Shown here one piece after another: positions 35,982 through 43,824 of a stretch of 64,000 nucleotides of DNA (the stretch's first letter is position 1; every line of letters begins with the position of its first letter). Source of the stretch: Flavobacterium sp. UBA5153 (lineage in GTDB: Bacteria > Bacteroidota > Bacteroidia > Flavobacteriales > Flavobacteriaceae); NCBI GenBank assembly GCA_002413745.1, contig DHXP01000018.1:110821-174820 (forward strand), read 5' to 3'. The notes under the pieces were generated by a model. That model saw only the letters and a list, made by a program, of their open reading frames with translations. It was not told where the DNA came from and searched no databases. Position numbers and translations under genes: made by a program.

Positions 35982-36284
35982 TTATTTTCCTGACGCAGTT
36001 AATGTCATTGTATTATCCACTAATTTTGAATCATCTGGTGTTGCAACTTGAATTATAATTCCAAATTCTTCAGATATTTTTTTCTCAAAATTCCCGACTA
36101 ACATTTTCCCGTTTACTTTTACTTCGCCACCTTTTGCTTCGGCTTTTCTTATTGAAGCTAAAGTTGCGTCGTCGTCAGCAAATTTTTTGCCAACATAAAC
36201 CCGTAAAGTAGAAGCGTATGCTTCTTTAAAATTTGCTTTTAAGGTCTTAACCTTCATTTTGCCCGAGATTGATAAATCTGCCAT
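35982..36284 (-). CDS. Small internally duplicated protein B of the unknown operon
   Basis: A 100-residue protein of two similar halves. The first has GKMKVKTLKANFKEAY, then LRVYVGKKFADDDATL. The second has GKMLVGNFEKKISEEFG, then IIIQVATPDDSKLVDNTMTL. Each half reads as strand-helix-strand plus a short acidic turn ending in a T-L. It is clearly paralogous to the neighbouring 122-residue protein (LRIYKGKKLADD, FGIVVQIA). No signal peptide. Family not recognised; a beta-alpha-beta duplication such as a ferredoxin-like or ubiquitin-like fold is possible. Confidence 0.7.
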   Translation of the reverse strand: MADLSISGKMKVKTLKANFKEAYASTLRVYVGKKFADDDATLASIRKAEAKGGEVKVNGKMLVGNFEKKISEEFGIIIQVATPDDSKLVDNTMTLTASGK

Positions 36285-36313
36285 AATTTTATTTTTATTA
36301 AGTTAGTTGTTTT

Positions 36314-36682
36314 TTATAATTTCATTCTTTTGGCATCGCCTAGTGTTAAATCATCAGCTAATAATTTTTTATTTTCGATGTCTGCAATTTGAACAACAAT
36401 TCCAAAATTTTCTAGAAATGATGTTTCAACTTCCAATATTTTTTGATTTGCTTTGATTTTTAACTTGCTAGAATCGAAGTTGACAGAAGTTTGAGTTGTT
36501 CTTTGATCTAAAGTTTTCAAAGTCATTCTTCCATCATCAGCAAGTTTTTTTCCTTTATAAATTCTTAATGAAAGCCCAAACTTATTTTTAAACTGTTTGC
36601 ATAAATCATTAACTTTCATTGTGCTTTCTACTTCAAAATCCGCTGAAGTCAATGCGTCTTTTAGTTTGTTTATAATTTTCAT
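36314..36682 (-). CDS. Small internally duplicated protein A of the unknown operon
   Basis: A 122-residue protein, first gene of the minus-strand array. It has an extra N-terminal helix (MKIINKLKDALTSADF), then the two halves seen in its paralogue: MKVNDLCKQFKNKFGLSLRI with YKGKKLADDGRMTL, and NQKILEVETSFLENFGIVVQ with IADIENKKLLADDLTL. The LADD...TL element recurs in both halves, making the internal duplication plainer here. It starts 29 bp upstream of paralogue B. The upstream 261 bp carries an 11 bp direct repeat. Confidence 0.7.
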   Translation of the reverse strand: MKIINKLKDALTSADFEVESTMKVNDLCKQFKNKFGLSLRIYKGKKLADDGRMTLKTLDQRTTQTSVNFDSSKLKIKANQKILEVETSFLENFGIVVQIADIENKKLLADDLTLGDAKRMKL

Positions 36683-36692
36683 AGTTGTTTAA

Positions 36693-36764
36693 TTTGGTAT
36701 GATTATGCTATTTATCCAATGATTTTATGCCTCTATTAAGTTTTAGTTTAATGTTTGGTATGAT
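36693..36764. promoter_or_regulatory. 11 bp direct repeats upstream of the unknown operon
   Basis: TTTGGTATGAT occurs at 36693-36703 and 36754-36764, 61 bp apart, in the gap between the operon and the divergent XRE regulator gene. They are candidate operator sites for that regulator. Confidence 0.45.
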
Positions 36765-36943
36765 AAAATTGAAGTTTTTTTGTTTTTATTACTCCAATTG
36801 TAAGGCGAGTAGCTTGTTTATAAGACGAATTTTTGTGCATAATATATTTGTCTCTTCTTTAATGTCTATTTTGTAAAACACTTCAAAACTACACAAATAA
36901 AATACAATGTTGTAATATATCATAACTTTTTTCATTCTATAAT

Positions 36944-37192
36944 TTGGAATATCGCAATGTGTATGAAGAAAACAAACATAGCGAGAAAGAATACTTGATT
37001 TCTTTAGGTAAAAGAATAAAAGGGATACGTATGCAAAAGAAAATTTCGCAAACAGAAATTGCTTATCGTTGTGGTTTTGATAAAAGTAATTATAACACAA
37101 TAGAATCGGGGAAAAGAAATCCTACTATAATTTCCTTATTGAAAATTGCAAAAGCTTTAGATATTTCTTTGATTGATTTGTTTCAGTTTTAA
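36944..37192 (+). CDS. XRE-family helix-turn-helix regulator
   Basis: An 82-residue protein with one HTH_3 domain: LISLGKRIKGIRMQKKISQT, EIAYRCGFDKSNYNTIESG, KRNPTIISLLKIAKALDISL. It has no further domain, so it is likely a small repressor. The start is uncertain: TTG at 36944 or GTG at 36959. It is divergent from the unknown minus-strand operon and probably controls it. It ends 2 bp before the stop of the convergent permease gene. Confidence 0.85.
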   Translation: MEYRNVYEENKHSEKEYLISLGKRIKGIRMQKKISQTEIAYRCGFDKSNYNTIESGKRNPTIISLLKIAKALDISLIDLFQF

Positions 37193-37194
37193 CC

Positions 37195-38394
37195 TCAATC
37201 CAACAATTTCTTACTCACGCGACTACTCGCAATCAGCGAAGCGATAAAACCAAGCGTGACAATGGTTGCCAAAACAATCAAGACGTTTTCGATGGTAAAA
37301 ACCACGGGATAAGCCAGCGTAGGCGTAATCATCACGAGTTCAAAATGTTGTTGCAATAAAACGATTGCAATTCCTAAAATCAATCCAATAATTCCGCCAA
37401 AAACACTCAATAATGTACCTTGAAGCAGGAATATTTTTCGTAAATCCTTGATTTCTGTTCCTAGGTTTAATAATGTTTTCAGGTTTCCTTTCTTGTCCAA
37501 AATCATCATAATTAACGCGCCAATCAAGTTAAAAAGTGCAATAATAATGACTAAAGTAAATATCAAATAAACGGCAAGATTCTCGGTATTCAACATTTTA
37601 TACAAGGATTCGTTGAGTTGCGCCCTGTTTTTTATGGTAATTTTGTTGTTGAAAATGGTTTGCAGTTTGCTGACGATGGCATTTTCATCGGCGCCTTTTT
37701 TTTCCTTGATTTCAATTCCCGAAATTTGGTTGGTTTTATATTCCAATAATTCCTGTGCCAAACCCAAATCGGCAAAAACATATTTAGAATCTAGGTCTTC
37801 GCTTATGGCGTAAATCCCCACGGGGATAACAACCATTTTATTAAAAGCTTCCGCTGGATTTTCGATGGCGCCTTTTCCTGGTTTTGGAGCCAAAACTTCC
37901 AGCTGATTATTAAAATCAAGTAAACCCATCGAGAATTTCTCTGCAATTCCGTAGCCCACAACCACTTGGTACGTGTCCTGTTTTAGCCAATCGCCATTGT
38001 AAATCTTTTTTTTGATGCTATTTACCTTGCTAAAAGCGGGGTCAACACCTTTCAAATAAGTAACTTCTTGCTTTCCGTTAAAAATAAATAAAACACGCTC
38101 TTCTATTATTTTGCTATAAGAAACCACACCATCAATTTCCTTAATTTGGTTTTCTTGTGAAGGCGAAATAAAAAATGATTTTCCTAAAGTGCCGCTTATT
38201 TTTAAATCAGGATCAATGTCGTTTGAAAAGGAAAGACTAAAAACCTTTAATCCGCTAAAAACGGATAAAACCACGAACAAGGCCATTGCGCCAACAATTA
38301 TTCCCATACTGGCAATGCGATTGATTATATTAATGGCATTGTTTTTACTGCTGCTAAAAATATAACGTTTGGCTATGTAAAGTGGGAAATTCAA
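37195..38394 (-). CDS. LolC/LolE-type ABC transporter permease (FtsX family)
   Basis: A 399-residue inner membrane protein. It has one N-terminal helix after LYIAKRYIFSSSKNNAINII, a periplasmic MacB-like domain (about 50-255) and three C-terminal helices (LIFTLVIIIALFNLIGALI, LSVFGGIIGLILGIAIVLL, LIVLATIVTLGFIASLIAS). Sequence and topology fit the lipoprotein-releasing LolC/E family. The ATPase is not adjacent. It follows rbfA by 1 bp, an order common in Flavobacteria. Confidence 0.88.
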   Translation of the reverse strand: MNFPLYIAKRYIFSSSKNNAINIINRIASMGIIVGAMALFVVLSVFSGLKVFSLSFSNDIDPDLKISGTLGKSFFISPSQENQIKEIDGVVSYSKIIEERVLFIFNGKQEVTYLKGVDPAFSKVNSIKKKIYNGDWLKQDTYQVVVGYGIAEKFSMGLLDFNNQLEVLAPKPGKGAIENPAEAFNKMVVIPVGIYAISEDLDSKYVFADLGLAQELLEYKTNQISGIEIKEKKGADENAIVSKLQTIFNNKITIKNRAQLNESLYKMLNTENLAVYLIFTLVIIIALFNLIGALIMMILDKKGNLKTLLNLGTEIKDLRKIFLLQGTLLSVFGGIIGLILGIAIVLLQQHFELVMITPTLAYPVVFTIENVLIVLATIVTLGFIASLIASSRVSKKLLD

Positions 38395-38395
38395 T

Positions 38396-38788
38396 TTATG
38401 ACTGTCTGCGTTTTTCTAAAAGATCACGGTTTTCAATAGGATTTTCTTTGGAGGACAGGGCATTGTCAATTTTTTCAATATAGTCCAATGAGTCGTCAAT
38501 GAAGAACACTAAATTGGGTACTTTTCGCAATTGCAAGCGCACTCTTTGCGACAAATCGTGTTTGATTAATTTAGAATTCGTTTTTATGGATGCCAAAGTT
38601 TCCTTTGCTTTTTCTTGGGGAAAAATGCTTAAATGTACCGTCGCCACTGATAAATCTGTAGTCACGCTAACCTTGGATATCGAAATTATTAAATTTGTAA
38701 TTCCGTTTTTTCTCACTTCACCTTGTAGAATATCAACCAAATCTTTTTGGATAACTCCACCTATTTTTTTCTGTCTATTTGTTTCCAT
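38396..38788 (-). CDS. rbfA: Ribosome-binding factor A
   Basis: A 130-residue KH-fold protein needed for 16S rRNA 5' processing and 30S maturation. It has KIGGVIQKDLVDILQ, ISKVSVTTDLSVATVHLSIF, and LSQRVRLQLRKVPNLVFFIDDSL. Length is typical. It is co-transcribed with the LolC/E-like permease. Confidence 0.93.
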   Translation of the reverse strand: METNRQKKIGGVIQKDLVDILQGEVRKNGITNLIISISKVSVTTDLSVATVHLSIFPQEKAKETLASIKTNSKLIKHDLSQRVRLQLRKVPNLVFFIDDSLDYIEKIDNALSSKENPIENRDLLEKRRQS

Positions 38789-38991
38789 AGTGCAAAAATA
38801 CGATTTTTTTATAGTCTCAAAGTCTCAAAGTTCCAAAGTTTAATTTTATTAGAATTTTTAAATTATGTAAATTTGATAAATTAGAAATTTCATAACTTTT
38901 TTAATTGTATATATTTACAAAAAATCTTTGAGACTCAGTGCCTTTACTTCGTCAGTTTGCTGTCGCTCAGGTGCGGTAAAATAGTTAAACA

Positions 38992-39393
38992 ATGAAAAAA
39001 ATTGAACATATAGGAATTGCAGTCAACGACTTAGAGGTTGCGGTCATAATTTACGAAAAACTCTTCGGTGTTCCATCTTACAAACAGGAAGAAGTCGCCA
39101 GCGAAGGAGTTAAAACCGCATTTTTTATGAACGGACCCAACAAAATTGAACTCCTTGAAGCCACTAACCCTGAAAGTCCCATTGCAAAATTTATAGCCAA
39201 AAAAGGGGAGGGAATACATCATATTGCTTTCGAAGTTGAGGATATTACACTTGAGATAGTGCGTTTAAAAAAAGAAGGATTTGTCATTTTGAACGAAATT
39301 CCAAAAAAAGGAGCCGATAATAAATTAGTTTCTTTTTTACATCCAAAAAGTACAAATGGGGTTTTGATAGAGTTGTGTCAGGAAATGCGATAA
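38992..39393 (+). CDS. mce: Methylmalonyl-CoA epimerase
   Basis: A 133-residue VOC-fold enzyme converting (2S)- to (2R)-methylmalonyl-CoA in propionate metabolism. It has the paired metal-binding motifs IEHIGIAVNDLE, KIELLEATNPESPIAKF, GEGIHHIAFEVED and GVLIELCQ. Length and motif order are typical. The preceding 200 bp carries TCTCAAAG/CTTTGAGA repeats but no gene. Confidence 0.93.
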   Translation: MKKIEHIGIAVNDLEVAVIIYEKLFGVPSYKQEEVASEGVKTAFFMNGPNKIELLEATNPESPIAKFIAKKGEGIHHIAFEVEDITLEIVRLKKEGFVILNEIPKKGADNKLVSFLHPKSTNGVLIELCQEMR

Positions 39394-39500
39394 TTCGATT
39401 TATTGTAGAATCTTGTTGGAATAGGATTCTGGTAATCAGTTGTTTCCTGTCCTGAATATTATAATAATGCAACTATCTAAAAATCTAGCTCAAAAATAGT

Positions 39501-39530
39501 TGCATCAAATTAAAAATAGTGGTAATATTG
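39501..39530 (+). promoter_or_regulatory. Predicted promoter of the CAU tRNA gene
   Basis: TTG at 39500-39502 and TAATATTG at 39523-39530 are 20 bp apart, close to the Bacteroidota -33/-7 pattern. The tRNA begins 13 bp further on. Confidence 0.55.
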
Positions 39531-39543
39531 CAACCTCATAAAC

Positions 39544-39617
39544 GGTCCTATAGCTCATTCGGTTAGAGCAACTGACTCATAATCAGTAGGTGCTTGGTTC
39601 GATTCCAAGTGGGACCA
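39544..39617 (+). tRNA. tRNA with CAU anticodon (Met, or Ile2)
   Basis: A complete cloverleaf of 74 nt: acceptor GGTCCTA/TGGGACC, D stem GCTC/GAGC, anticodon stem ACTGA/TCAGT with loop CTCATAA, T arm CTTGG-TTCGATT-CCAAG, discriminator A. CCA is not encoded. The anticodon CAU means elongator Met or lysidine-modified Ile2; I cannot separate these from sequence alone. It is not an initiator, since the acceptor first pair is matched. Confidence 0.93.
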
Positions 39618-39626
39618 CAAAAACTG

Positions 39627-39660
39627 CTCCTCAAGGTCTTGATCTTGTGGGGTTTTTTTT
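39627..39660 (+). terminator. Terminator after the CAU tRNA
   Basis: CCTCAAG and CTTGTGG form a stem with one mismatch, followed directly by GG and eight T. Confidence 0.6.
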
Positions 39661-39836
39661 ATGTAAACAATCAAAAAAGTATTTCGTCGACAAAACGAAC
39701 ACTTTAATCGGATGAGTTGTTGTTTTGTTACAAAAAAAAAATAACTTTACAGTCACTATTTTATAGGATTATGAGTTATGGATCAAGAGGGTCATATTGT
39801 TTTTTTATAAAAATTGATTTATTTCTTTAGACAAAT

Positions 39837-40058
39837 ATGAAAACTATTGTAAATATTTTTTTTACTATAATCATATGCCTTTTTGGTGTTATAAATGTTT
39901 TTGCAGAACCCTCTCCGCCGTCACCTGGAGCAAGAAAACCGCCACCACCTCCGGGATTACCTATCGATGATGGTCTTTATATATTATTTATATTAGGATT
40001 GTTGTATGGGATTTACATCATTTATGGACGTCATTTAAATAATAAGACTCCAATTTAA
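39837..40058 (+). CDS. Small PID-CTERM sorting-tail protein
   Basis: A 73-residue protein. It has a signal peptide (residues about 1-23, ending in FAEP), a Pro-rich stretch (PSPPSPGARKPPPPPG), then LPIDDGLYILFILGLLYGIY and a short basic tail. The LPID-G plus membrane helix plus basic end matches the PID-CTERM protein-sorting tail of Bacteroidota. It would be sorted and probably processed at the membrane; there is almost no mature domain, so it may act as a small surface peptide. It stands alone between the tRNA and ribE. Confidence 0.75.
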   Translation: MKTIVNIFFTIIICLFGVINVFAEPSPPSPGARKPPPPPGLPIDDGLYILFILGLLYGIYIIYGRHLNNKTPI

Positions 40059-40084
40059 GTTTATTTTTTTATAAAAATCTCGTT

Positions 40085-40672
40085 TTATTTATTAGCGTAC
40101 AATCTAGAGACATATTTACCGATAACGTCAAATTCAAGATTCACTTTTGTGTCTACTTCAAAGATTTTAAAATTGGTGTGTTCATAAGTATAGGGAATAA
40201 TGGCAACACTAAACTCGTTTTTTCTTGAATTTACCACCGTCAAACTCACTCCGTTTACAGTAATAGATCCTTTTTCAATGGTTATGTTTTCGAGTGTTTC
40301 ATCGTATTCAAAAGTGTAATACCAACTCCCATTTGTTTCTTTCACAGCAATACAATTTCCTATTTGGTCAACATGTCCTTGTACGATATGACCATCCAGA
40401 CGATCTCCCAATTTCATTGCTCTTTCAAGGTTGACCATATCGCCAGTTTTCCAATAGGATATATTCGTCTTTTTTATCGTTTCGCCAATGGCCGTTACGG
40501 TATAAAGATTGTCGCTTATGGCAACCACCGTCATGCAAATGCCGTTATGTGCGACGCTTTGGTCTATTTTAAGTTCGCCAGTAATAGCGGAAGCTATTGT
40601 TATGTGAACATTATCTTTGTCTTTTTTGATTTCTTGGATTGTACCAAGTGTTTCTATAATTCCTGTAAACAT
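40085..40672 (-). CDS. ribE: Riboflavin synthase, alpha subunit
   Basis: A 195-residue enzyme that dismutates two 6,7-dimethyl-8-ribityllumazine molecules to riboflavin. It has the two-fold internal repeat: MFTGIIETLG...VAHNGICMTVV and GHIVQGHVDQIG...SITVNGVSLTVV. The start MFTGIIE is invariant in the family. It is divergent from pdxA with only 58 bp between the starts. Confidence 0.95.
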   Translation of the reverse strand: MFTGIIETLGTIQEIKKDKDNVHITIASAITGELKIDQSVAHNGICMTVVAISDNLYTVTAIGETIKKTNISYWKTGDMVNLERAMKLGDRLDGHIVQGHVDQIGNCIAVKETNGSWYYTFEYDETLENITIEKGSITVNGVSLTVVNSRKNEFSVAIIPYTYEHTNFKIFEVDTKVNLEFDVIGKYVSRLYANK

Positions 40673-40730
40673 TTCTTATTTTATTTTACTAAATTTGCAC
40701 TTCAAAATTAGCAATAAATATCTTGAGGTT

Positions 40731-41774
40731 ATGATAAAAAAAGCAGAAAATATAATCGTCGGAATTTCAATAGGGGATTTAAACGGTATTGGAAGCGAAG
40801 TTGTTCTAAAAACATTCGAGGATTCGCGTATGTTAGAGCTATGCACGCCAGTTATTTTTGCCAATGTAAAAATGCTTTCTTTTGCAAAAAAGAGCTTCGG
40901 ATCTACAACAATGCTCCAAGGAATTGATAGATTGGACCAAATCGTCTTAGGGAAAATAAATGTTTTGAATGTTTGGCAAGAAGGAGTGGATGTTAATTTT
41001 GGGGTAAATGATGAAAAAATTGGAAAATATGCCATAAAATCATTTGTTGCAGCTACAAAGGCTTTAAAAGAAGGTTTCATAGATGTATTGGTAACTGCCC
41101 CAATAAATAAATACAATATTCAGTCGGAAGATTTTAAATTTCCAGGACATACTGATTATTTAGACCAAGAATTAGAAGGCAACGCATTAATGATGATGGT
41201 TCAAGATAATCTAAGAGTGGGATTGTTGACTGATCATATTCCTTTAAACAAGGTTGCATCGCATCTTACGGAAGATTTGATTAGACAAAAAATAGAAACG
41301 GTAAAACAATCGTTGATACAGGATTTTAGCATCAACAAACCAAAAATAGCTGTCTTGGGATTAAATCCACATTGTGGAGATGGCGGTGTTATAGGCACGG
41401 AAGACGATGCAATATTGAAGCCGGCATTGAAAAAAATATTTGATAAAGGAACATTAGTATTCGGACCCTTTGCAGCCGATGGTTTTTTTGGAAGCAATCA
41501 ATACGAAAAATATGATGCCATTATTGCAACGTATCACGATCAGGGGTTGATTCCTTTTAAAACATTGTCTTTTGGTAAAGGGGTGAATTATACTGCGGGT
41601 TTAAATAAAATTAGAACTTCGCCAGATCATGGGACTGCTTATGATATAGCCGGGAAAGGTATAGCGGATTATAACTCTTTCAAAGAAGCTGTTTATCTTG
41701 CAATAGACATCTATCATTCCAGAAATCAATATGCGGAAATCAGCCAAAAACCCTTAAAAACAAAAGAAAAATAG
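40731..41774 (+). CDS. pdxA: 4-hydroxythreonine-4-phosphate dehydrogenase
   Basis: A 347-residue enzyme of pyridoxal phosphate synthesis that oxidises 4-phospho-hydroxythreonine. It has VGISIGDLNGIGSEV, TAPINKYNIQ, FPGHTDYL (metal-ligand His), LGLNPHCGDGG and ATYHDQGLIPFK. I chose the ATG at 40731 because the 38 upstream residues in frame overlap ribE and are not family-like. Confidence 0.95.
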   Translation: MIKKAENIIVGISIGDLNGIGSEVVLKTFEDSRMLELCTPVIFANVKMLSFAKKSFGSTTMLQGIDRLDQIVLGKINVLNVWQEGVDVNFGVNDEKIGKYAIKSFVAATKALKEGFIDVLVTAPINKYNIQSEDFKFPGHTDYLDQELEGNALMMMVQDNLRVGLLTDHIPLNKVASHLTEDLIRQKIETVKQSLIQDFSINKPKIAVLGLNPHCGDGGVIGTEDDAILKPALKKIFDKGTLVFGPFAADGFFGSNQYEKYDAIIATYHDQGLIPFKTLSFGKGVNYTAGLNKIRTSPDHGTAYDIAGKGIADYNSFKEAVYLAIDIYHSRNQYAEISQKPLKTKEK

Positions 41775-41823
41775 ACTTAAATAAAAAAAGGCAAATAACA
41801 TTATTAGATTTACAATAATTTTA

Positions 41824-41831
41824 TATCTTTG
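41824..41831 (+). promoter_or_regulatory. Predicted -7 element of the DUF177-rpmF-fabH-acc run
   Basis: TATCTTTG matches TAnnTTTG exactly, 34 bp before the DUF177 start codon at 41865. The -33 region is AT-rich without a clear TTG. Confidence 0.6.
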
Positions 41832-41864
41832 CACTCCCGAAGTTTAGGGCAAATTGTTGTTGAA

Positions 41865-42428
41865 ATGAACAAGACAAAAGAATTTTTAATTCCTTTTATA
41901 GGATTAAAGCCAGGAAAGCATCATTTTGAATATCAAATAAATAATGCGTTCTTTGAAATCTTTGATTATCACGAATTTAATAATTCAAACATCAAAGTAA
42001 ATGTAGTTTTAGAGAAAAAAAGCACCCTGTTGGAGTTGGCTTTCAAACATGAAGGGACTGTAAATGTTCCTTGTGATATGACAAACGAAGAATTTGATTT
42101 GCCTATAAAAGGCAATATGAAATTGATTGTGCGTTTTGGAGATGCTTTCAATAACGACAACGAAGAGTTGCTCATTTTGCCACATGGAGAGTTTCAGATA
42201 GATATTGCACAGTATATATATGAAATGATTGTACTTTCCGTACCTCTAAGGCGAGTTCATCCAGGGGTAAAAGATGGGAGTTTAAATACCGAAGCCTTGA
42301 CAAAACTGAAAGAACTGACATTAAAAGAGCATAAAGAAGAACAAAAAGAAGAACAAAAAGAAGAACAAAAAGAAGAAAATATTGACCCGCGCTGGGACAA
42401 ATTAAAGCAACTATTAACGGATAAATAA
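41865..42428 (+). CDS. DUF177 (YceD) family protein with KEEQ repeats
   Basis: A 187-residue YceD-like protein, the family that almost always precedes rpmF and is linked to 23S rRNA/ribosome maturation. It has NVPCDMTNEEFDLPIKG (paired-Cys site reduced to one Cys) and PLRRVHPGVKDGS. Near the C terminus there are three KEEQ units and a KEEN (12 bp DNA repeat, 42333-42380). The start MNKTKEF at 41865 was chosen over an upstream Met that overlaps the promoter. It is followed 9 bp later by rpmF. Confidence 0.85.
   Translation: MNKTKEFLIPFIGLKPGKHHFEYQINNAFFEIFDYHEFNNSNIKVNVVLEKKSTLLELAFKHEGTVNVPCDMTNEEFDLPIKGNMKLIVRFGDAFNNDNEELLILPHGEFQIDIAQYIYEMIVLSVPLRRVHPGVKDGSLNTEALTKLKELTLKEHKEEQKEEQKEEQKEENIDPRWDKLKQLLTDK
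42333..42380 (+). repeat. 12 bp tandem repeat encoding KEEQ in the DUF177 gene
   Basis: Three copies of aaagaagaacaa and a fourth with final aat. In-frame slippage would change the length of the charged linker only. Confidence 0.85.
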
Positions 42429-42437
42429 TATAGTAAA

Positions 42438-42632
42438 ATGGCACATCCTAAGAGAAAAATCTCCAAAACAAGAAGAGATAAAAGAAGAACACATTATAAA
42501 GCTACTGTAGCACAAATCGCTACTTGTCCAATCACTGGCGAAGCACATTTGTATCACAGAGCCTACTGGCATGAAGGAAAAATGTATTACAGAGGGCAAG
42601 TTGTTATAGATAAATCTGTAGCTGTTGCTTAA
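42438..42632 (+). CDS. rpmF: Ribosomal protein L32
   Basis: The 64-residue protein begins [19 protein letters not shown], the classic L32 start. It has [13 protein letters not shown] in place of the zinc-ribbon Cys pairs seen in other phyla; one Cys (TCPITG) remains. It is preceded by the DUF177 gene and followed by a terminator, then fabH. Confidence 0.95.
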   Translation: MAHPKRKISKTRRDKRRTHYKATVAQIATCPITGEAHLYHRAYWHEGKMYYRGQVVIDKSVAVA

Positions 42633-42653
42633 TATGTTTTTGTAAATGATATT

Positions 42654-42681
42654 AAAACTCTCACTATGTGAGAGTTTTTTT
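42654..42681 (+). terminator. Terminator after rpmF
   Basis: AAAACTCTCAC and GTGAGAGTTTT form an 11 bp stem with a 3-base loop, followed by further T. It would at least partly separate rpmF from fabH. Confidence 0.85.
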
Positions 42682-42805
42682 GTTGTTTATAATTTTCATT
42701 AAATAAGAAGTTCTAATACAATAAGGTTTAGAATTTTTTTTGTACTTTTCAAGTCTTTTAAAAATTTTTCAAATGGCAGCATTTGGCAAGAAATAATCGA
42801 ATACA

Positions 42806-43804
42806 ATGAATACAATTACAGCCGCAATTACAGCTGTTGGAGCTTATGTCCCAGACTATGTGCTTACAAACAAGCTTCTCGAAACAATGGTTGACACAAA
42901 TGATGAGTGGATAACCTCCCGTACAGGAATAAAAGAAAGAAGAATTCTCAAAGGAGAAGGAAAGGGAACGTCTTATCTAGCCATAAAAGCATCACAAGAT
43001 TTATTAGCTAAGGCCAATGTTGATCCTTTAGAAATAGATTTAGTAATAGTTGCAACTGCAACACCTGATATGCCTGTTGCAGCCACAGCAGTATATGTAG
43101 CCACCGAAATAGGAGCAACAAATGCTTTTGGATTCGATTTACAAGCAGCATGTTCAGGTTTTTTATATGGCATGTCTGTTGCTGCCGCCTACATTCAATC
43201 AGGAAGATATAAAAAAGTACTGCTGATTGGTGCCGATAAAATGTCCTCTATAGTAGATTATACCGATAGATCAACATGTATAATTTTTGGCGATGGTGCT
43301 GGCGCGGCATTATTCGAACCCAATTATGAAGGACTTGGATTGCAAGATGAATATTTGCGAAGTGATGGTATTGGTCGTGACTTTTTAAAAATTGAGGCAG
43401 GAGGATCTCTTCTTCCAACATCCATCCAAACAATTAATGACAATAAACACAAAATTATCCAAGACGGTAAAGCCGTTTTTAAATATGCTGTTATCAATAT
43501 GGCTGATTCAAGTGAGCTAATTATGAAAAGAAATAACTTAACCAATGAAGATATAAATTGGTTAGTTCCTCACCAGGCCAATAAACGAATCATTGATGCC
43601 ACGGCAAATAGAATGAATTTAGAAGAGTCAAAAGTATTGATGAATATAGAGAAATATGGAAACACAACCTCTGCAACCTTACCATTAGTGCTTAACGATT
43701 TTGAACATCTATTCAAAAAAGGGGAGACGATTATTTTAGCTGCTTTCGGCGGAGGATTTACGTGGGGTTCTATTTACCTTAAATGGGCATACGATAAAAA
43801 ATAA
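42806..43804 (+). CDS. fabH: 3-oxoacyl-ACP synthase III
   Basis: A 332-residue KAS III that starts fatty acid synthesis by condensing an acyl-CoA with malonyl-ACP. It has the active-site Cys in DLQAACSGFLYG, His in WLVPHQANKRI and Asn in EKYGNTTSATLPL. It lies with rpmF and accB/accC in the common Bacteroidota fatty acid initiation order, so this is the housekeeping FabH, distinct from DarB. Confidence 0.96.
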   Translation: MNTITAAITAVGAYVPDYVLTNKLLETMVDTNDEWITSRTGIKERRILKGEGKGTSYLAIKASQDLLAKANVDPLEIDLVIVATATPDMPVAATAVYVATEIGATNAFGFDLQAACSGFLYGMSVAAAYIQSGRYKKVLLIGADKMSSIVDYTDRSTCIIFGDGAGAALFEPNYEGLGLQDEYLRSDGIGRDFLKIEAGGSLLPTSIQTINDNKHKIIQDGKAVFKYAVINMADSSELIMKRNNLTNEDINWLVPHQANKRIIDATANRMNLEESKVLMNIEKYGNTTSATLPLVLNDFEHLFKKGETIILAAFGGGFTWGSIYLKWAYDKK

Positions 43805-43824
43805 ATTAAACTAAAAATATAATT

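Noticed and set aside
36314-36682. Calling the small paralogues bacterial ubiquitin-like proteins
   Set aside because: The LADDGRMTL likeness to ubiquitin is short, the proteins lack a C-terminal Gly-Gly, and no E1, E2 or JAB-type gene is nearby. It is kept only as a fold possibility.
36789-37100. A 103-residue minus-strand open frame overlapping the XRE gene and its upstream gap
   Set aside because: It is antisense to a well-supported HTH gene, rich in Cys/Phe/Tyr as expected for a chance antisense frame, and has no recognisable family.
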